Below the pieces are notes generated by a model. That model made no database searches. It had not been told where the DNA came from and saw nothing but the letters and a program-made list of their open reading frames with translations. This document shows positions 49,091 through 56,214 of a stretch of DNA of 56,214 bases, piece by piece. The translations under genes were made by a program, and so were the position numbers. The DNA is from Clostridiales bacterium (GTDB lineage Bacteria; Bacillota; Clostridia; Saccharofermentanales; Saccharofermentanaceae): contig JAFZPJ010000036.1 in assembly GCA_017550385.1 (NCBI GenBank), positions 1-56,214 on the forward strand, written 5' to 3'. How positions within the stretch are numbered: the first letter of the stretch is position 1; every line of letters begins with the position of its first letter.

Positions 49091-51328
49091 ATGGAGTCAA
49101 TAATTCATCCCGACAGAATCGAATCTGTCTCATTCTCAGACAACATCCTTACCATAAGATGTTTCTGCTGCGTCTACAAAGAAGACATTGCATCCCAGGA
49201 GCGAGTCCGCACGCAGGTGCCGGGCAGGATCGCGATAGAGCTTTTCGCGCCGGATGCGAAAACGATCGGCGTTAAGATATCTTCAAGGAGGACCGTACCC
49301 CGCGCCAAGTCGAAGGTGCAGGTTCCGCTCAAGGCTTCATCAGGCTGCAGTGTCGAAGAGACCGCAAAGGATATCGTTTTCAAGAACGGCATGTTCGAAG
49401 CGCGCATTGCAAAGACGGGAGAATTCAGGATCAGTTATTACTTCTGCGGCAGCCCTGTCGTGGCTGAGACAGCGGGAAGTGCTTTCTGCGGAACGGGCAA
49501 AGGATCCATCTCCGGCGCAAGCCTTGAGATCTCACCCGAAGAGCATCTGTTCGGACTTGGTCCTGCCGGTGCTTCCGTCCTTCGTAACGGCACCCGCGTT
49601 AAGTGCGGTATCCCTTTCATAGTCTCATCCGCCTCTTACGGAGTATTCGTAAACACGACTCTTAATTCAGACATAAGCGTCGGTGCCGACGGAATGGCAA
49701 CGACATTCTCGGTTCCCGAAGATGAGATCGAGTACGAGATCATCGTGGGCGAATCCATCATGGATATCTTCTCGACATACGAGCTGCTCGCAGGCAACCG
49801 TGTCGTTCCCCATGTACCGCAGCGAGGGATCACGCTCAAGATCGACAACAACTATTCGATCACTGCTGAAGACATAATGACTTCGATACGAGATCTGTCC
49901 ACGATCGGTATGCCTGTCACGGAACTCTGGCTCGGCGGTTCATGGCATCCGTCTTTTGACCGCGCCAGCTTCATGTGGGATCTGGCACGTTTCCAGAGTG
50001 ACGAGCTCTTCGCAAGAGCACTTCACGATGCCGGCATCAAGCTCGGTCTCGCAGTTACTCCCGCCATCTCAGACGGTTCTCCGGAGTATTCCGAAGTCCT
50101 CGACTGCGGCTATCTCGTACAGGACAAAAACGGCAAGGCTCTCGTGCTGTCTACGGATGTAGGCAACGTCGGTATCATCAATCTCGGCAACCTCGCGGCA
50201 CGCAACTGGTTCACCAATCAGTGCGACGTTCTCCTCAGCAGAGGGGCCGACTTCCTCGAAGCAGACATACCGGCCTTTATCCTGAAAGCGCTCGAAGAGA
50301 ATGTTGAAGACAGCTCTTTTGTTACTGCTTTCCCGGGAATCCTTAACACCGCACTTCTGGAGTGTGAGATCAGGATCAACGGAAGGAACAGCGTATCCGT
50401 CATCGCCAACAGTCTGAGGGCAGGCAACCAGCCTATTCCTTACGGCAATATCCTGCGCACCAAGCCGGCGGATTTCTGCTCTCTCACTCAGACTCTGAGG
50501 AGCGCCGTCTCACTCGGAATGTCAGGTGTGCCTGAAGTCAATATCGATGTTCCTTTTACATCGGATTCGGAACTGTTCTGCAGATGGCTCGGACTTGCTA
50601 TGATGTCTCCCCACTACAGACTCGTCATGCCGCCTGAGAAGATCACGGCAGAATATATGGGTGATGTGTCCTACAATGCACTGAAGAGCCTGTCCGGTAT
50701 CCGTTCAAGACTTCTTCCCTATATCTATTCCGCTATAGCAGAGGGTGCGAGCTTCAGCGTCCCGGTCATGAGGCTGCTCGAATCCGAGTTCCCGGGAGAT
50801 GTTTTCGCGCGCGGACTTGAGAATGAATACATGTTGGGAGATTCTCTGCTCGTTGCCCCGGTGCTGAACAGCAACGGCGAAGCAAGGGCATATATCCCTG
50901 CCGGTACATGGACTGATCTGTTCACTTATGAGCGCATCCAGGGACCCAGGTATATCAACCGCAAAGTCGACACCGATTCCATCCCCGTTTTTGTCAGACC
51001 GAATTCCATCATTGCCACGCGCACATCGGATTCCTCCCACGGCCATTCGCTGCTGGACGGTCTCACGTTCATGTGCTTCGCACTGCAGGACGGACAGACC
51101 GCTGTATGCGAAGTGTTCGAACAGGGCATGAATGCTTCCGGAATACTTAACGTTACCTGCTCTGGTGCGAAGATAACCGTAGAGGCTAAGAATTTCGGAA
51201 AACAGAAGAGGATCATATTTGCCGGAATAACGAATATAGTGTCATCATCAGAGTCCGTGCCCGAGAGGACAGACTACGGTACGGTGATCGCCTTCACCGG
51301 CAACGAGCTGATAGTTACGCTCGGCTGA
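49091..51328 (+). CDS. GH31-like protein with degenerate active site
   Basis: A 745-residue cytoplasmic protein with the glycoside hydrolase family 31 layout: an N-terminal beta-sandwich (SPEEHLFGLGPAGAS near residue 150), a barrel with ELWLGGSWHPSF, and a C-terminal part LPYIYSAIAEGASFSVPVMRLL..LGDSLLVAPVLNSNGEARAYIPAGTW. Asp392 (FLEADIPA) takes the place of the family nucleophile. The acid/base block R.G.QR...WSGD reads RAGNQPIPYGN (Asn453), with no aspartate at the expected spot, and the usual SP..R.H reads SPHYRL. It may be inactive or have changed specificity. No signal peptide. The 3' end overlaps that of the converging hydrolase gene by 14 bp. Confidence 0.85.
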   Translation: MESIIHPDRIESVSFSDNILTIRCFCCVYKEDIASQERVRTQVPGRIAIELFAPDAKTIGVKISSRRTVPRAKSKVQVPLKASSGCSVEETAKDIVFKNGMFEARIAKTGEFRISYYFCGSPVVAETAGSAFCGTGKGSISGASLEISPEEHLFGLGPAGASVLRNGTRVKCGIPFIVSSASYGVFVNTTLNSDISVGADGMATTFSVPEDEIEYEIIVGESIMDIFSTYELLAGNRVVPHVPQRGITLKIDNNYSITAEDIMTSIRDLSTIGMPVTELWLGGSWHPSFDRASFMWDLARFQSDELFARALHDAGIKLGLAVTPAISDGSPEYSEVLDCGYLVQDKNGKALVLSTDVGNVGIINLGNLAARNWFTNQCDVLLSRGADFLEADIPAFILKALEENVEDSSFVTAFPGILNTALLECEIRINGRNSVSVIANSLRAGNQPIPYGNILRTKPADFCSLTQTLRSAVSLGMSGVPEVNIDVPFTSDSELFCRWLGLAMMSPHYRLVMPPEKITAEYMGDVSYNALKSLSGIRSRLLPYIYSAIAEGASFSVPVMRLLESEFPGDVFARGLENEYMLGDSLLVAPVLNSNGEARAYIPAGTWTDLFTYERIQGPRYINRKVDTDSIPVFVRPNSIIATRTSDSSHGHSLLDGLTFMCFALQDGQTAVCEVFEQGMNASGILNVTCSGAKITVEAKNFGKQKRIIFAGITNIVSSSESVPERTDYGTVIAFTGNELIVTLG

Positions 51329-52271
51329 CGCTGTCAAAGAAATCCACTAAGTCGGAGAAATACTCTTCTCTTACGCTCTCGCGCTGTATCTCATGACGGT
51401 ACGGTCCGTAGTTCTTTGACTTCGGCTCCACACCGTTCTGTTTCATGCGCGCGATGACCTGCTCGACGCCCTTGCCGTAATTACCGACAGGATCTTCAGA
51501 GCCGTATGTGAAGTAGCACGGCTTGCCGGACAGATCACTCATCGCCTTTTTGCTCTGGATGAATCCCACTATGTTGAACAACGCTCTGAATCCGCCGGAA
51601 GTGAACTTGAATCCGAGCATCGGATCTGCGCGGTACGCTTCGACCTCCCGGTCATCCGTCGATATCCAGTCGTTCGCGGACTTCGGGTTGGGAATGCGCT
51701 TCAAGTACGAGCCGAAAGAAAGCGTCGTAAGGAGTTGGTTGACCTTCCTGTCTCCTCCGAATGTGCACCCTGCTCCCGCAAGGAACTTCGCAAGACCAAC
51801 TGCCGGGTTGGGACCCATCGTCGACGCGAAAACGAATCCGTCGAACTCAGCGGAATACTCCGGAAGGGAATAGATGCTCCTTACTACGAACGAACCCATC
51901 GAGTGTCCGTAAAGGATATACTTAACATCTTTGCCGTAGCGGCGCACAGCCTCATCGTGCATGTACATGATGTCCTTAAGTATATTCTTCCATGAATCCC
52001 TGCCCTCGCCGAAATACCCCTTGGGATATCCCTTATCTTCATTTGCATAATAACTCTGACCGTGGCCTAACATATCGATGCCGCACACGTGGTATCCTGC
52101 AGCATTGAACCGCTCGGTCATCTGATCATACCGCCCGTAATACTCCGACATGCCGTGACATATCTGGACTACTCCCCTGATCTCAGCAGCAGATGAATCA
52201 TTGAAAAATCCCGCTGTTTTGAGACCGTTGCCACATGCACTGTCAAAAGTTATCTTTACCGGGTCAGACAT
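51315..52271 (-). CDS. Alpha/beta hydrolase, monoacylglycerol-lipase-like
   Basis: A 318-residue serine hydrolase. The nucleophile elbow is GHSMGS with Ser124, the cap-and-core pattern includes VVQICHGMSEYYGRY and GIDMLGHGQS, and probable Asp and His partners are in YGSEDPVGNYG and YRHEIQRE. This is the layout of lysophospholipase/monoacylglycerol lipase-type enzymes that act on lipids in the cytoplasm. It follows the YugP-type gene by 4 bp, forming a two-gene unit. Substrate is not known. Confidence 0.9.
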   Translation of the reverse strand: MSDPVKITFDSACGNGLKTAGFFNDSSAAEIRGVVQICHGMSEYYGRYDQMTERFNAAGYHVCGIDMLGHGQSYYANEDKGYPKGYFGEGRDSWKNILKDIMYMHDEAVRRYGKDVKYILYGHSMGSFVVRSIYSLPEYSAEFDGFVFASTMGPNPAVGLAKFLAGAGCTFGGDRKVNQLLTTLSFGSYLKRIPNPKSANDWISTDDREVEAYRADPMLGFKFTSGGFRALFNIVGFIQSKKAMSDLSGKPCYFTYGSEDPVGNYGKGVEQVIARMKQNGVEPKSKNYGPYRHEIQRESVREEYFSDLVDFFDSVSRA

Positions 52272-52275
52272 GAAC

Positions 52276-52995
52276 TTACCTTCTCCTTCCCCTTCCTCTC
52301 AAAAGAAGAAGCCTGAGCAGTGTTACCGCCGAGCTCGCAAGGGCGACCGCATATGTATCGCCCGCTGCCCAGAGGACCTTCTTTGCCGACTTGAGCTGTG
52401 CTTCGGATACCCAGCCGCACTGCTTCATTGCAGCCAGTCCGCGCCTGCTCGCATTACGCTCTATCGGAAGCGTGACCAGATAGAATAGGAACACCATCGA
52501 GTAGATCGCGATGCCCAAAGTGCAGACCCAGTAGCCGAGTTCATAAGACATGCTGCTCGATCTTGAAGCGAGATACATGAGGAACACGCCGGCGATGGCC
52601 ACCCATACGCTGATCTTCGATGCGATGCCTGCAAAAGGCGCGATAGCCTGTCTGATCTTGAACGGAAGCCATGCATCCGATGCCTGGCACGCATGACCGC
52701 ACTCATGTGCCGCAATGGCAATAGCCGTGATGGACGTTCCGCCGTCAACGGAATCAGACAGATAGATCTTATTCTCCTTGGGATTGAAGTTATCCGTCAG
52801 CTCACCGCCCACGTGGTCCATAGTCACGCCGTAAACGTCGTTCACCGCGAGCATCTCCCTGACACAGTCGTTTGCCGTCTTGCCGGAAGAGGCCTCTTCC
52901 TGACTGTATTTCTTCACGAGTCTGTTAAGCCTTCCCTGAACGGCAATGCTCCAGATCATTACTATGATCGCTGCGATATAAAGGATGATCTCCAT
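52276..52995 (-). CDS. YugP-type zinc metallopeptidase
   Basis: A 239-residue membrane metalloprotease (neutral zinc metallopeptidase, YugP family). One N-terminal span (about 2-20) precedes a segment with MDHVGGELTDNFNP and ENKIYLSD, then HECGH (97-101; two zinc ligands and the catalytic Glu), and two or three further spans (about 120-180). The C-terminus is Arg/Leu-rich. Such proteins sit in the cytoplasmic membrane, with unknown substrates. It is the first gene of a pair with the alpha/beta hydrolase. Confidence 0.92.
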   Translation of the reverse strand: MEIILYIAAIIVMIWSIAVQGRLNRLVKKYSQEEASSGKTANDCVREMLAVNDVYGVTMDHVGGELTDNFNPKENKIYLSDSVDGGTSITAIAIAAHECGHACQASDAWLPFKIRQAIAPFAGIASKISVWVAIAGVFLMYLASRSSSMSYELGYWVCTLGIAIYSMVFLFYLVTLPIERNASRRGLAAMKQCGWVSEAQLKSAKKVLWAAGDTYAVALASSAVTLLRLLLLRGRGRRR

Positions 52996-53055
52996 TCTCT
53001 ATTCCTCCCAATATTATTATTCCATGTATGGTCATTGTAACATCTTTTCCATGAC

Positions 53056-53082
53056 TTGAATTCAAGAATGAAATGCTATAAT
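53056..53082 (+). promoter_or_regulatory. Promoter of nfnAB with palindrome
   Basis: TTGAAT (53056-53061), a 15-bp spacer and TGC-TATAAT (53074-53082). The -35 overlaps the perfect palindrome CTTGAATTCAAG (53055-53066), a candidate operator. RNA would start near 53089. Confidence 0.5.
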
Positions 53083-53091
53083 TGTTACTAA

Positions 53092-53104
53092 AATGATTTT
53101 CATT
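53092..53104 (+). promoter_or_regulatory. Fur-box-like site before nfnAB
   Basis: AATGATTTTCATT (53092-53104) is an inverted repeat that matches the core of the Fur box (AATGATAATCATT) except in the centre. It lies 3 bp past the expected start of RNA, an ideal repressor position. Sequence match only. Confidence 0.35.
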
Positions 53105-53124
53105 TGCGGGAGGATAACAGGTCT

Positions 53125-54003
53125 ATGTTCGATGTATTGACCAAGAAAAAGCTCGGCGACAAAGTCTGGCTGATGGAAGTATACGCACCCCTCGTTGCAG
53201 GCAGGGCGATGCCGGGACAGTTCCTCATCGTGCGCTGCGACGCTGACGGCGAGAGGATCCCTCTCACTGTCTGTGATTACGACAGAGATGCAGGCAAGGT
53301 AACCATCGTTTACCAGACGGTCGGTGCAGAGACGGAGAGGATGTCGCGTCTCGAAGAGGGCGACTGCTTCGCAGATATCGTAGGTCCTCTCGGCAATCCT
53401 TCCGACCTGGTCGATCTCCCCGCAGAAGAACTCAAGAAGAAAAAGATCCTGTTCATCGCAGGCGGCGTAGGAACGGCTCCTGTATATAATCAGCTCAAGT
53501 GGCTGCACGATCAGGGCGTATCCGTTGACTGTATCCAGGGTGCAAGGACAAAGGATCTTCTCATCCTTGAAGACGAGATGAAGGCGGTGACCGCGAATCT
53601 CTATTTTGCTACTGACGACGGTTCTTACGGTATCCACGGCAATGTCTGCACTGCGCTGCAGCAGCTCTGGGATGAGGGTATCAGATATGACCTCTGCGTT
53701 GTCATCGGACCGGTCATCATGATGAAATTCGCATGCCAGCTTACAAAGAAGCTCGGCATCCCCACCGTTATATCGATGAACACCATCATGGTTGACGGTA
53801 CCGGAATGTGCGGAGCATGCAGGCTCCTTGTCGGCGGCGAGGTCAAGTTCGCATGTGTTGACGGACCTGAATTCGACGGCTGGGAAGTCGATTTTGATCA
53901 GGCGCTTCAGAGATCGCGACTTTACAAGACTGAAGAAGGCAGGCTCATGCTGAAGCTTCAGGAAGGCGATACTCACAGCGGCCACTGCGGCGTTTGTTCT
54001 TAA
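53125..54003 (+). CDS. nfnA: NfnA, ferredoxin-NADP+ reductase-like subunit
   Basis: Small subunit of NADH-dependent reduced ferredoxin:NADP+ oxidoreductase, which bifurcates electrons between NADH, NADPH and ferredoxin. The 292 residues show an FAD-binding beta-barrel (GQFLIVRCDADGERIPLTVCDYD), a NAD-binding fold (ILFIAGGVGTAPVYNQLKWL) and a C-terminal [2Fe-2S] motif (CGACRLLVGGEVKFACVDGPEF). It resembles sulfide/dihydroorotate dehydrogenase FAD subunits. The ATG at 53125 follows CGGGAGG by 11 bases; the in-frame TTG at 53104 would overlap that site. It is followed 14 bp later by nfnB. A Fur-like box and extended -10 promoter are upstream. Confidence 0.93.
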   Translation: MFDVLTKKKLGDKVWLMEVYAPLVAGRAMPGQFLIVRCDADGERIPLTVCDYDRDAGKVTIVYQTVGAETERMSRLEEGDCFADIVGPLGNPSDLVDLPAEELKKKKILFIAGGVGTAPVYNQLKWLHDQGVSVDCIQGARTKDLLILEDEMKAVTANLYFATDDGSYGIHGNVCTALQQLWDEGIRYDLCVVIGPVIMMKFACQLTKKLGIPTVISMNTIMVDGTGMCGACRLLVGGEVKFACVDGPEFDGWEVDFDQALQRSRLYKTEEGRLMLKLQEGDTHSGHCGVCS

Positions 54004-54017
54004 GGAGGTTACCGTCA

Positions 54018-55412
54018 ATGGAAATAGATGTAATGAAGAAAGTACCCGTAGCCGAGCAGGATCCTGCGGTACGTGCGACGAATTTCGATGAGGTCAACCT
54101 CGGATATACAAGAGAGGAAGCAATACTCGAGGCTTCACGCTGCCTAACCTGCAAGAATGCACGCTGCATTCAGGGATGCCCGGTAAACATCGACATCCCA
54201 TCCTTCATCGCAAGGGTCAAGGAAGGCGATGTCGCAGGCGCTTACGGTGTGATCTCGCTGTCATCCGCACTGCCTGCGGTCTGCGGCCGAGTATGCCCTC
54301 AGGAGACGCAGTGCGAGGCACAATGCGTCCGCGGCATCAAGGGCGAGGCAGTCTCCATCGGCCGTCTCGAGAGGTTCGTTGCAGACACCGCATCTGATAT
54401 GGGCATTAAGCCCTCCCTCCCCGAAGGCTTGGAAAAGAAGAACAAGAAGGTCGCAGTCATCGGTGCAGGTCCTTCGGGACTCACATGCGCAGGCGACCTT
54501 GCGAAAATGGGTTATGACGTGACCGTTTTTGAGGCATTGCACAAGGCAGGCGGCGTTCTGGTCTACGGCATCCCCGAGTTCCGTCTCCCCAAGGAGAAGG
54601 TCGTTGCCAAGGAAGTCGAGAACGTAAAAGCCCTCGGCGTTAAGATCGTAACTGACGCTGTCATCGGACGCTCTCTGACGATAGACGATCTGTTCGACAA
54701 GGAAGGTTTCTCGGCCGTGTTCATCGGCTCCGGCGCAGGTCTTCCCCGCTTTATGAACATCCCCGGCGAGCAGTCACTCGGCGTGTTCTCGGCTAACGAA
54801 TACCTCACGAGATCCAACCTGATGGGTGCTTTCTCCGAAGATTCGCGCACGCCCATCATGCGTGCTAAGAAGGCTGTCATCGTAGGCGGCGGCAATGTCG
54901 CGATGGATGCCGCACGTACGGCAAAGAGACTCGGCGCTGAAGTGCATGTCATATATCGTCGTTCTGAAGCCGAGCTGCCCGCACGTGTCGAAGAAGTACA
55001 TCACGCAAAGGAAGAAGGCATCATCTTCGACCTGCTCACAAACCCTGTCGAGATCCTTGCAAACGAGGACGGCTGGGTCACGGGATGCAAGTGCATCCGC
55101 ATGGAGCTGGGTGAACCGGATGCTTCCGGCAGAAGATCTCCCGTTCCCGTCGAAGGCTCTGAGTTCACGATCGACTGCGATGCGGTCATCATGTCGCTCG
55201 GTACGTCGCCCAACCCGCTCATCAAGAAGACGACTTCCGGACTTGAAGTAAATAAGCGCGGAGGCATCGTCGTAAATGAGGCAGAGATGACAAGCCGCGA
55301 CGGCGTATTTGCAGGCGGCGATGCGGTCACCGGCGCAGCGACGGTCATCCTTGCGATGGGTGCAGGCAAGTCGGCCGCAAAGGGCATAGACGAGTACCTG
55401 TCGAAGCAGTGA
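54018..55412 (+). CDS. nfnB: NfnB, NADPH-dependent glutamate-synthase-like subunit
   Basis: Large subunit of the Nfn complex (464 residues), related to the small subunit of glutamate synthase. The N-terminus holds cysteines for two [4Fe-4S] clusters (CLTCKNARCIQGCPV and CGRVCPQETQCEAQCV), followed by FAD- and NADPH-binding Rossmann folds (VAVIGAGPSGLTCAGDLAKMG, VIVGGGNVAMDAARTAKRLG) and the family end motif GVFAGGDAVTGAATVILAMGAGKSAAKGI. The start at 54018 is nine bases after AAGGAGG. Lacking any glutamate-synthase large subunit and pairing with nfnA, it belongs to Nfn. A bidirectional terminator follows. Confidence 0.94.
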   Translation: MEIDVMKKVPVAEQDPAVRATNFDEVNLGYTREEAILEASRCLTCKNARCIQGCPVNIDIPSFIARVKEGDVAGAYGVISLSSALPAVCGRVCPQETQCEAQCVRGIKGEAVSIGRLERFVADTASDMGIKPSLPEGLEKKNKKVAVIGAGPSGLTCAGDLAKMGYDVTVFEALHKAGGVLVYGIPEFRLPKEKVVAKEVENVKALGVKIVTDAVIGRSLTIDDLFDKEGFSAVFIGSGAGLPRFMNIPGEQSLGVFSANEYLTRSNLMGAFSEDSRTPIMRAKKAVIVGGGNVAMDAARTAKRLGAEVHVIYRRSEAELPARVEEVHHAKEEGIIFDLLTNPVEILANEDGWVTGCKCIRMELGEPDASGRRSPVPVEGSEFTIDCDAVIMSLGTSPNPLIKKTTSGLEVNKRGGIVVNEAEMTSRDGVFAGGDAVTGAATVILAMGAGKSAAKGIDEYLSKQ

Positions 55413-55437
55413 TAACAAATTGATATAAGAACAAAAC

Positions 55438-55465
55438 AGAGCCGCCTCATCAGAGACGGCTCTTA
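55438..55465. terminator. Bidirectional terminator between nfnB and tpiA
   Basis: AGAGCCG/CGGCTCT (55438-55444, 55457-55463) with a GAG/CTC inner pair. T-rich on the minus strand (GTTTTGTT) and moderately so on the plus. Confidence 0.75.
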
Positions 55466-55485
55466 TATTTGATCTGTTATTCAGC

Positions 55486-56214
55486 TTATGCGTTGCAGAT
55501 TACGGAGAAGTCCTCAGCCTTCAGGGAAGCACCGCCGACGAGACCGCCGTTGATGTCAGCCTGAGCGAAGAGACCTGCTGCGTTCTTAGCATTGCAGGAA
55601 CCACCGTACTGGATTGTCATAGCAGCTGCAGCTTCCTCGTTGTAGAGTTCAGCGATTACGCCGCGGATGAACTTGCAGACTTCCTCAGCCTGCTCGTCTG
55701 TAGCTGTCTTGCCTGTGCCGATAGCCCAGATAGGCTCATATGCGATAGTGATCTGGCAGAGCTTCTCAACAGGGATATCCTTGAAAGCGCCAACGATCTG
55801 ACCCTTGATCCAGTCGAATGTCTCGCCTGCTTCACGCTGAGCAAGAGACTCACCGCAGCAGATGATAGGTCTTACGCCGTACTTGAGGAGAGCGATAGCC
55901 TTCTTGTTGACTGTCTCGTCTGTCTCTGCGTTGTACTCTCTTCTCTCGGAGTGGCCGATGATGCAGTAGTTAACGCCCATCTTAGCAAGCCAGAGAGGTG
56001 AGATCTCGCCTGTAAATGCACCCTTCTCTTCGAAGTGGCAGTTCTGAGCAGCGATCTTGATGTTTGAGTAAGCAGCAGCCTCAACAGCAGCAGCGAGTGC
56101 TGTAGCAGGAACGCCGAGAGCGATCCTGGATGTAGCGTCCTTAACGAGAGGCTTGAGCTCTTTGATGAGCTTAACTGCATCTGCAGGGATACCGCAGTTC
56201 ATCTTCCAGTTACC
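55486..56214 (-). CDS. tpiA: Triosephosphate isomerase (5' end cut by window)
   Basis: Interconverts dihydroxyacetone phosphate and glyceraldehyde 3-phosphate. The visible ~243 residues run from GNWKMNCG (the substrate-Lys segment that starts the enzyme) to the stop, so only a few N-terminal residues are missing beyond 56214. The catalytic His is in IIGHSERR and the Glu in [14 protein letters not shown]; the phosphate-loop YGGSCNAKN and GGLVGGASL follow. Active-site motifs are intact. It is convergent with nfnB. Confidence 0.96.
   Translation of the reverse strand, partial: GNWKMNCGIPADAVKLIKELKPLVKDATSRIALGVPATALAAAVEAAAYSNIKIAAQNCHFEEKGAFTGEISPLWLAKMGVNYCIIGHSERREYNAETDETVNKKAIALLKYGVRPIICCGESLAQREAGETFDWIKGQIVGAFKDIPVEKLCQITIAYEPIWAIGTGKTATDEQAEEVCKFIRGVIAELYNEEAAAAMTIQYGGSCNAKNAAGLFAQADINGGLVGGASLKAEDFSVICNA

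Noticed and set aside
53062-54018. A 318-codon open frame on the minus strand over nfnA
   Set aside because: Antisense to NfnA, no family features; the plus-strand frame has flavin and iron-sulfur motifs.
1-56214. CRISPR array, IS element or prophage
   Set aside because: No regularly spaced direct repeats, transposase or integrase motifs were seen; gene content and style are even throughout.

Overview
The window looks like chromosomal DNA of an anaerobic, fermentative member of the Clostridia (Bacillota). Support comes from an NfnAB-type bifurcating transhydrogenase pair, an anaerobic GlpA/GlpB/DUF1667 cluster, many Sec/lipobox lipoproteins, Shine-Dalgarno sites of the GGAGG type, an EAL protein and a type IV pilin. 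Membrane-anchored GH5 cellulase and other polysaccharide-related genes suggest a plant-fibre habitat such as rumen or gut. That, and any genus-level guess, is inference. No phage, IS element, CRISPR array or rRNA was seen. Coding density is high and no gap reaches 300 bp.

Layout. 1-5.4 kb: pyruvate kinase (minus), a stand-alone GMP synthase ATP-pyrophosphatase subunit, a small unknown protein and two lipoproteins. 5.6-13.9 kb: an unknown membrane protein, a probable AlkZ-related protein, an LCP cell-wall ligase, a lipoprotein, a three-gene ABC-2 exporter and another lipoprotein. 13.9-17 kb: the GlpA-like/GlpB-like/DUF1667 redox operon. 17-23.8 kb: a LacI-type sensor fused to GGDEF-EAL, a YhiN-type flavoprotein, a membrane protein, tRNA-Ser(GGA), a lipoprotein and a fused AzlC-AzlD exporter. 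24-33.2 kb: a surface/carbohydrate region with a 764-residue transmembrane adhesin-like protein, an SDR, an SCP2-like protein, a sialate-O-acetylesterase-like protein lacking its serine, a CBS protein, tRNA-Thr(GGT), and a minus-strand operon of dCMP deaminase, anchored GH5 cellulase and a single-pass protein. 33.3-41.2 kb: D-Ala-D-Ala ligase, a large GT-C-like membrane protein, an EF-G paralogue and a zinc-ribbon coiled-coil protein. 41.4-46.5 kb: a complete oligopeptide ABC importer with fused DppD-DppF ATPases. 46.7-56.2 kb: a type IV pilin, CCA-adding enzyme, a GH31-like protein with a degenerate active site, an alpha/beta hydrolase with a YugP-type protease, nfnAB, and triosephosphate isomerase cut by the window edge.

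How the parts fit. Two glycolytic genes lie near the ends, and NfnAB would balance NADH, NADPH and ferredoxin pools during fermentation. The most distinctive content is a set of surface proteins (764-aa protein, GH5 protein, perhaps the pilin) that share a similar small beta-rich extracellular domain. The first two are held by one membrane helix with a cytoplasmic tail rather than by sortase or dockerin. This could be a non-cellulosomal fibre-adhesion and cleavage apparatus. Other features worth following up are several start codons 6-8 bases after a -10 box (probable leaderless mRNAs), long palindromes at 39.35 kb and 46.58 kb, and a family of related acidic lipoproteins.
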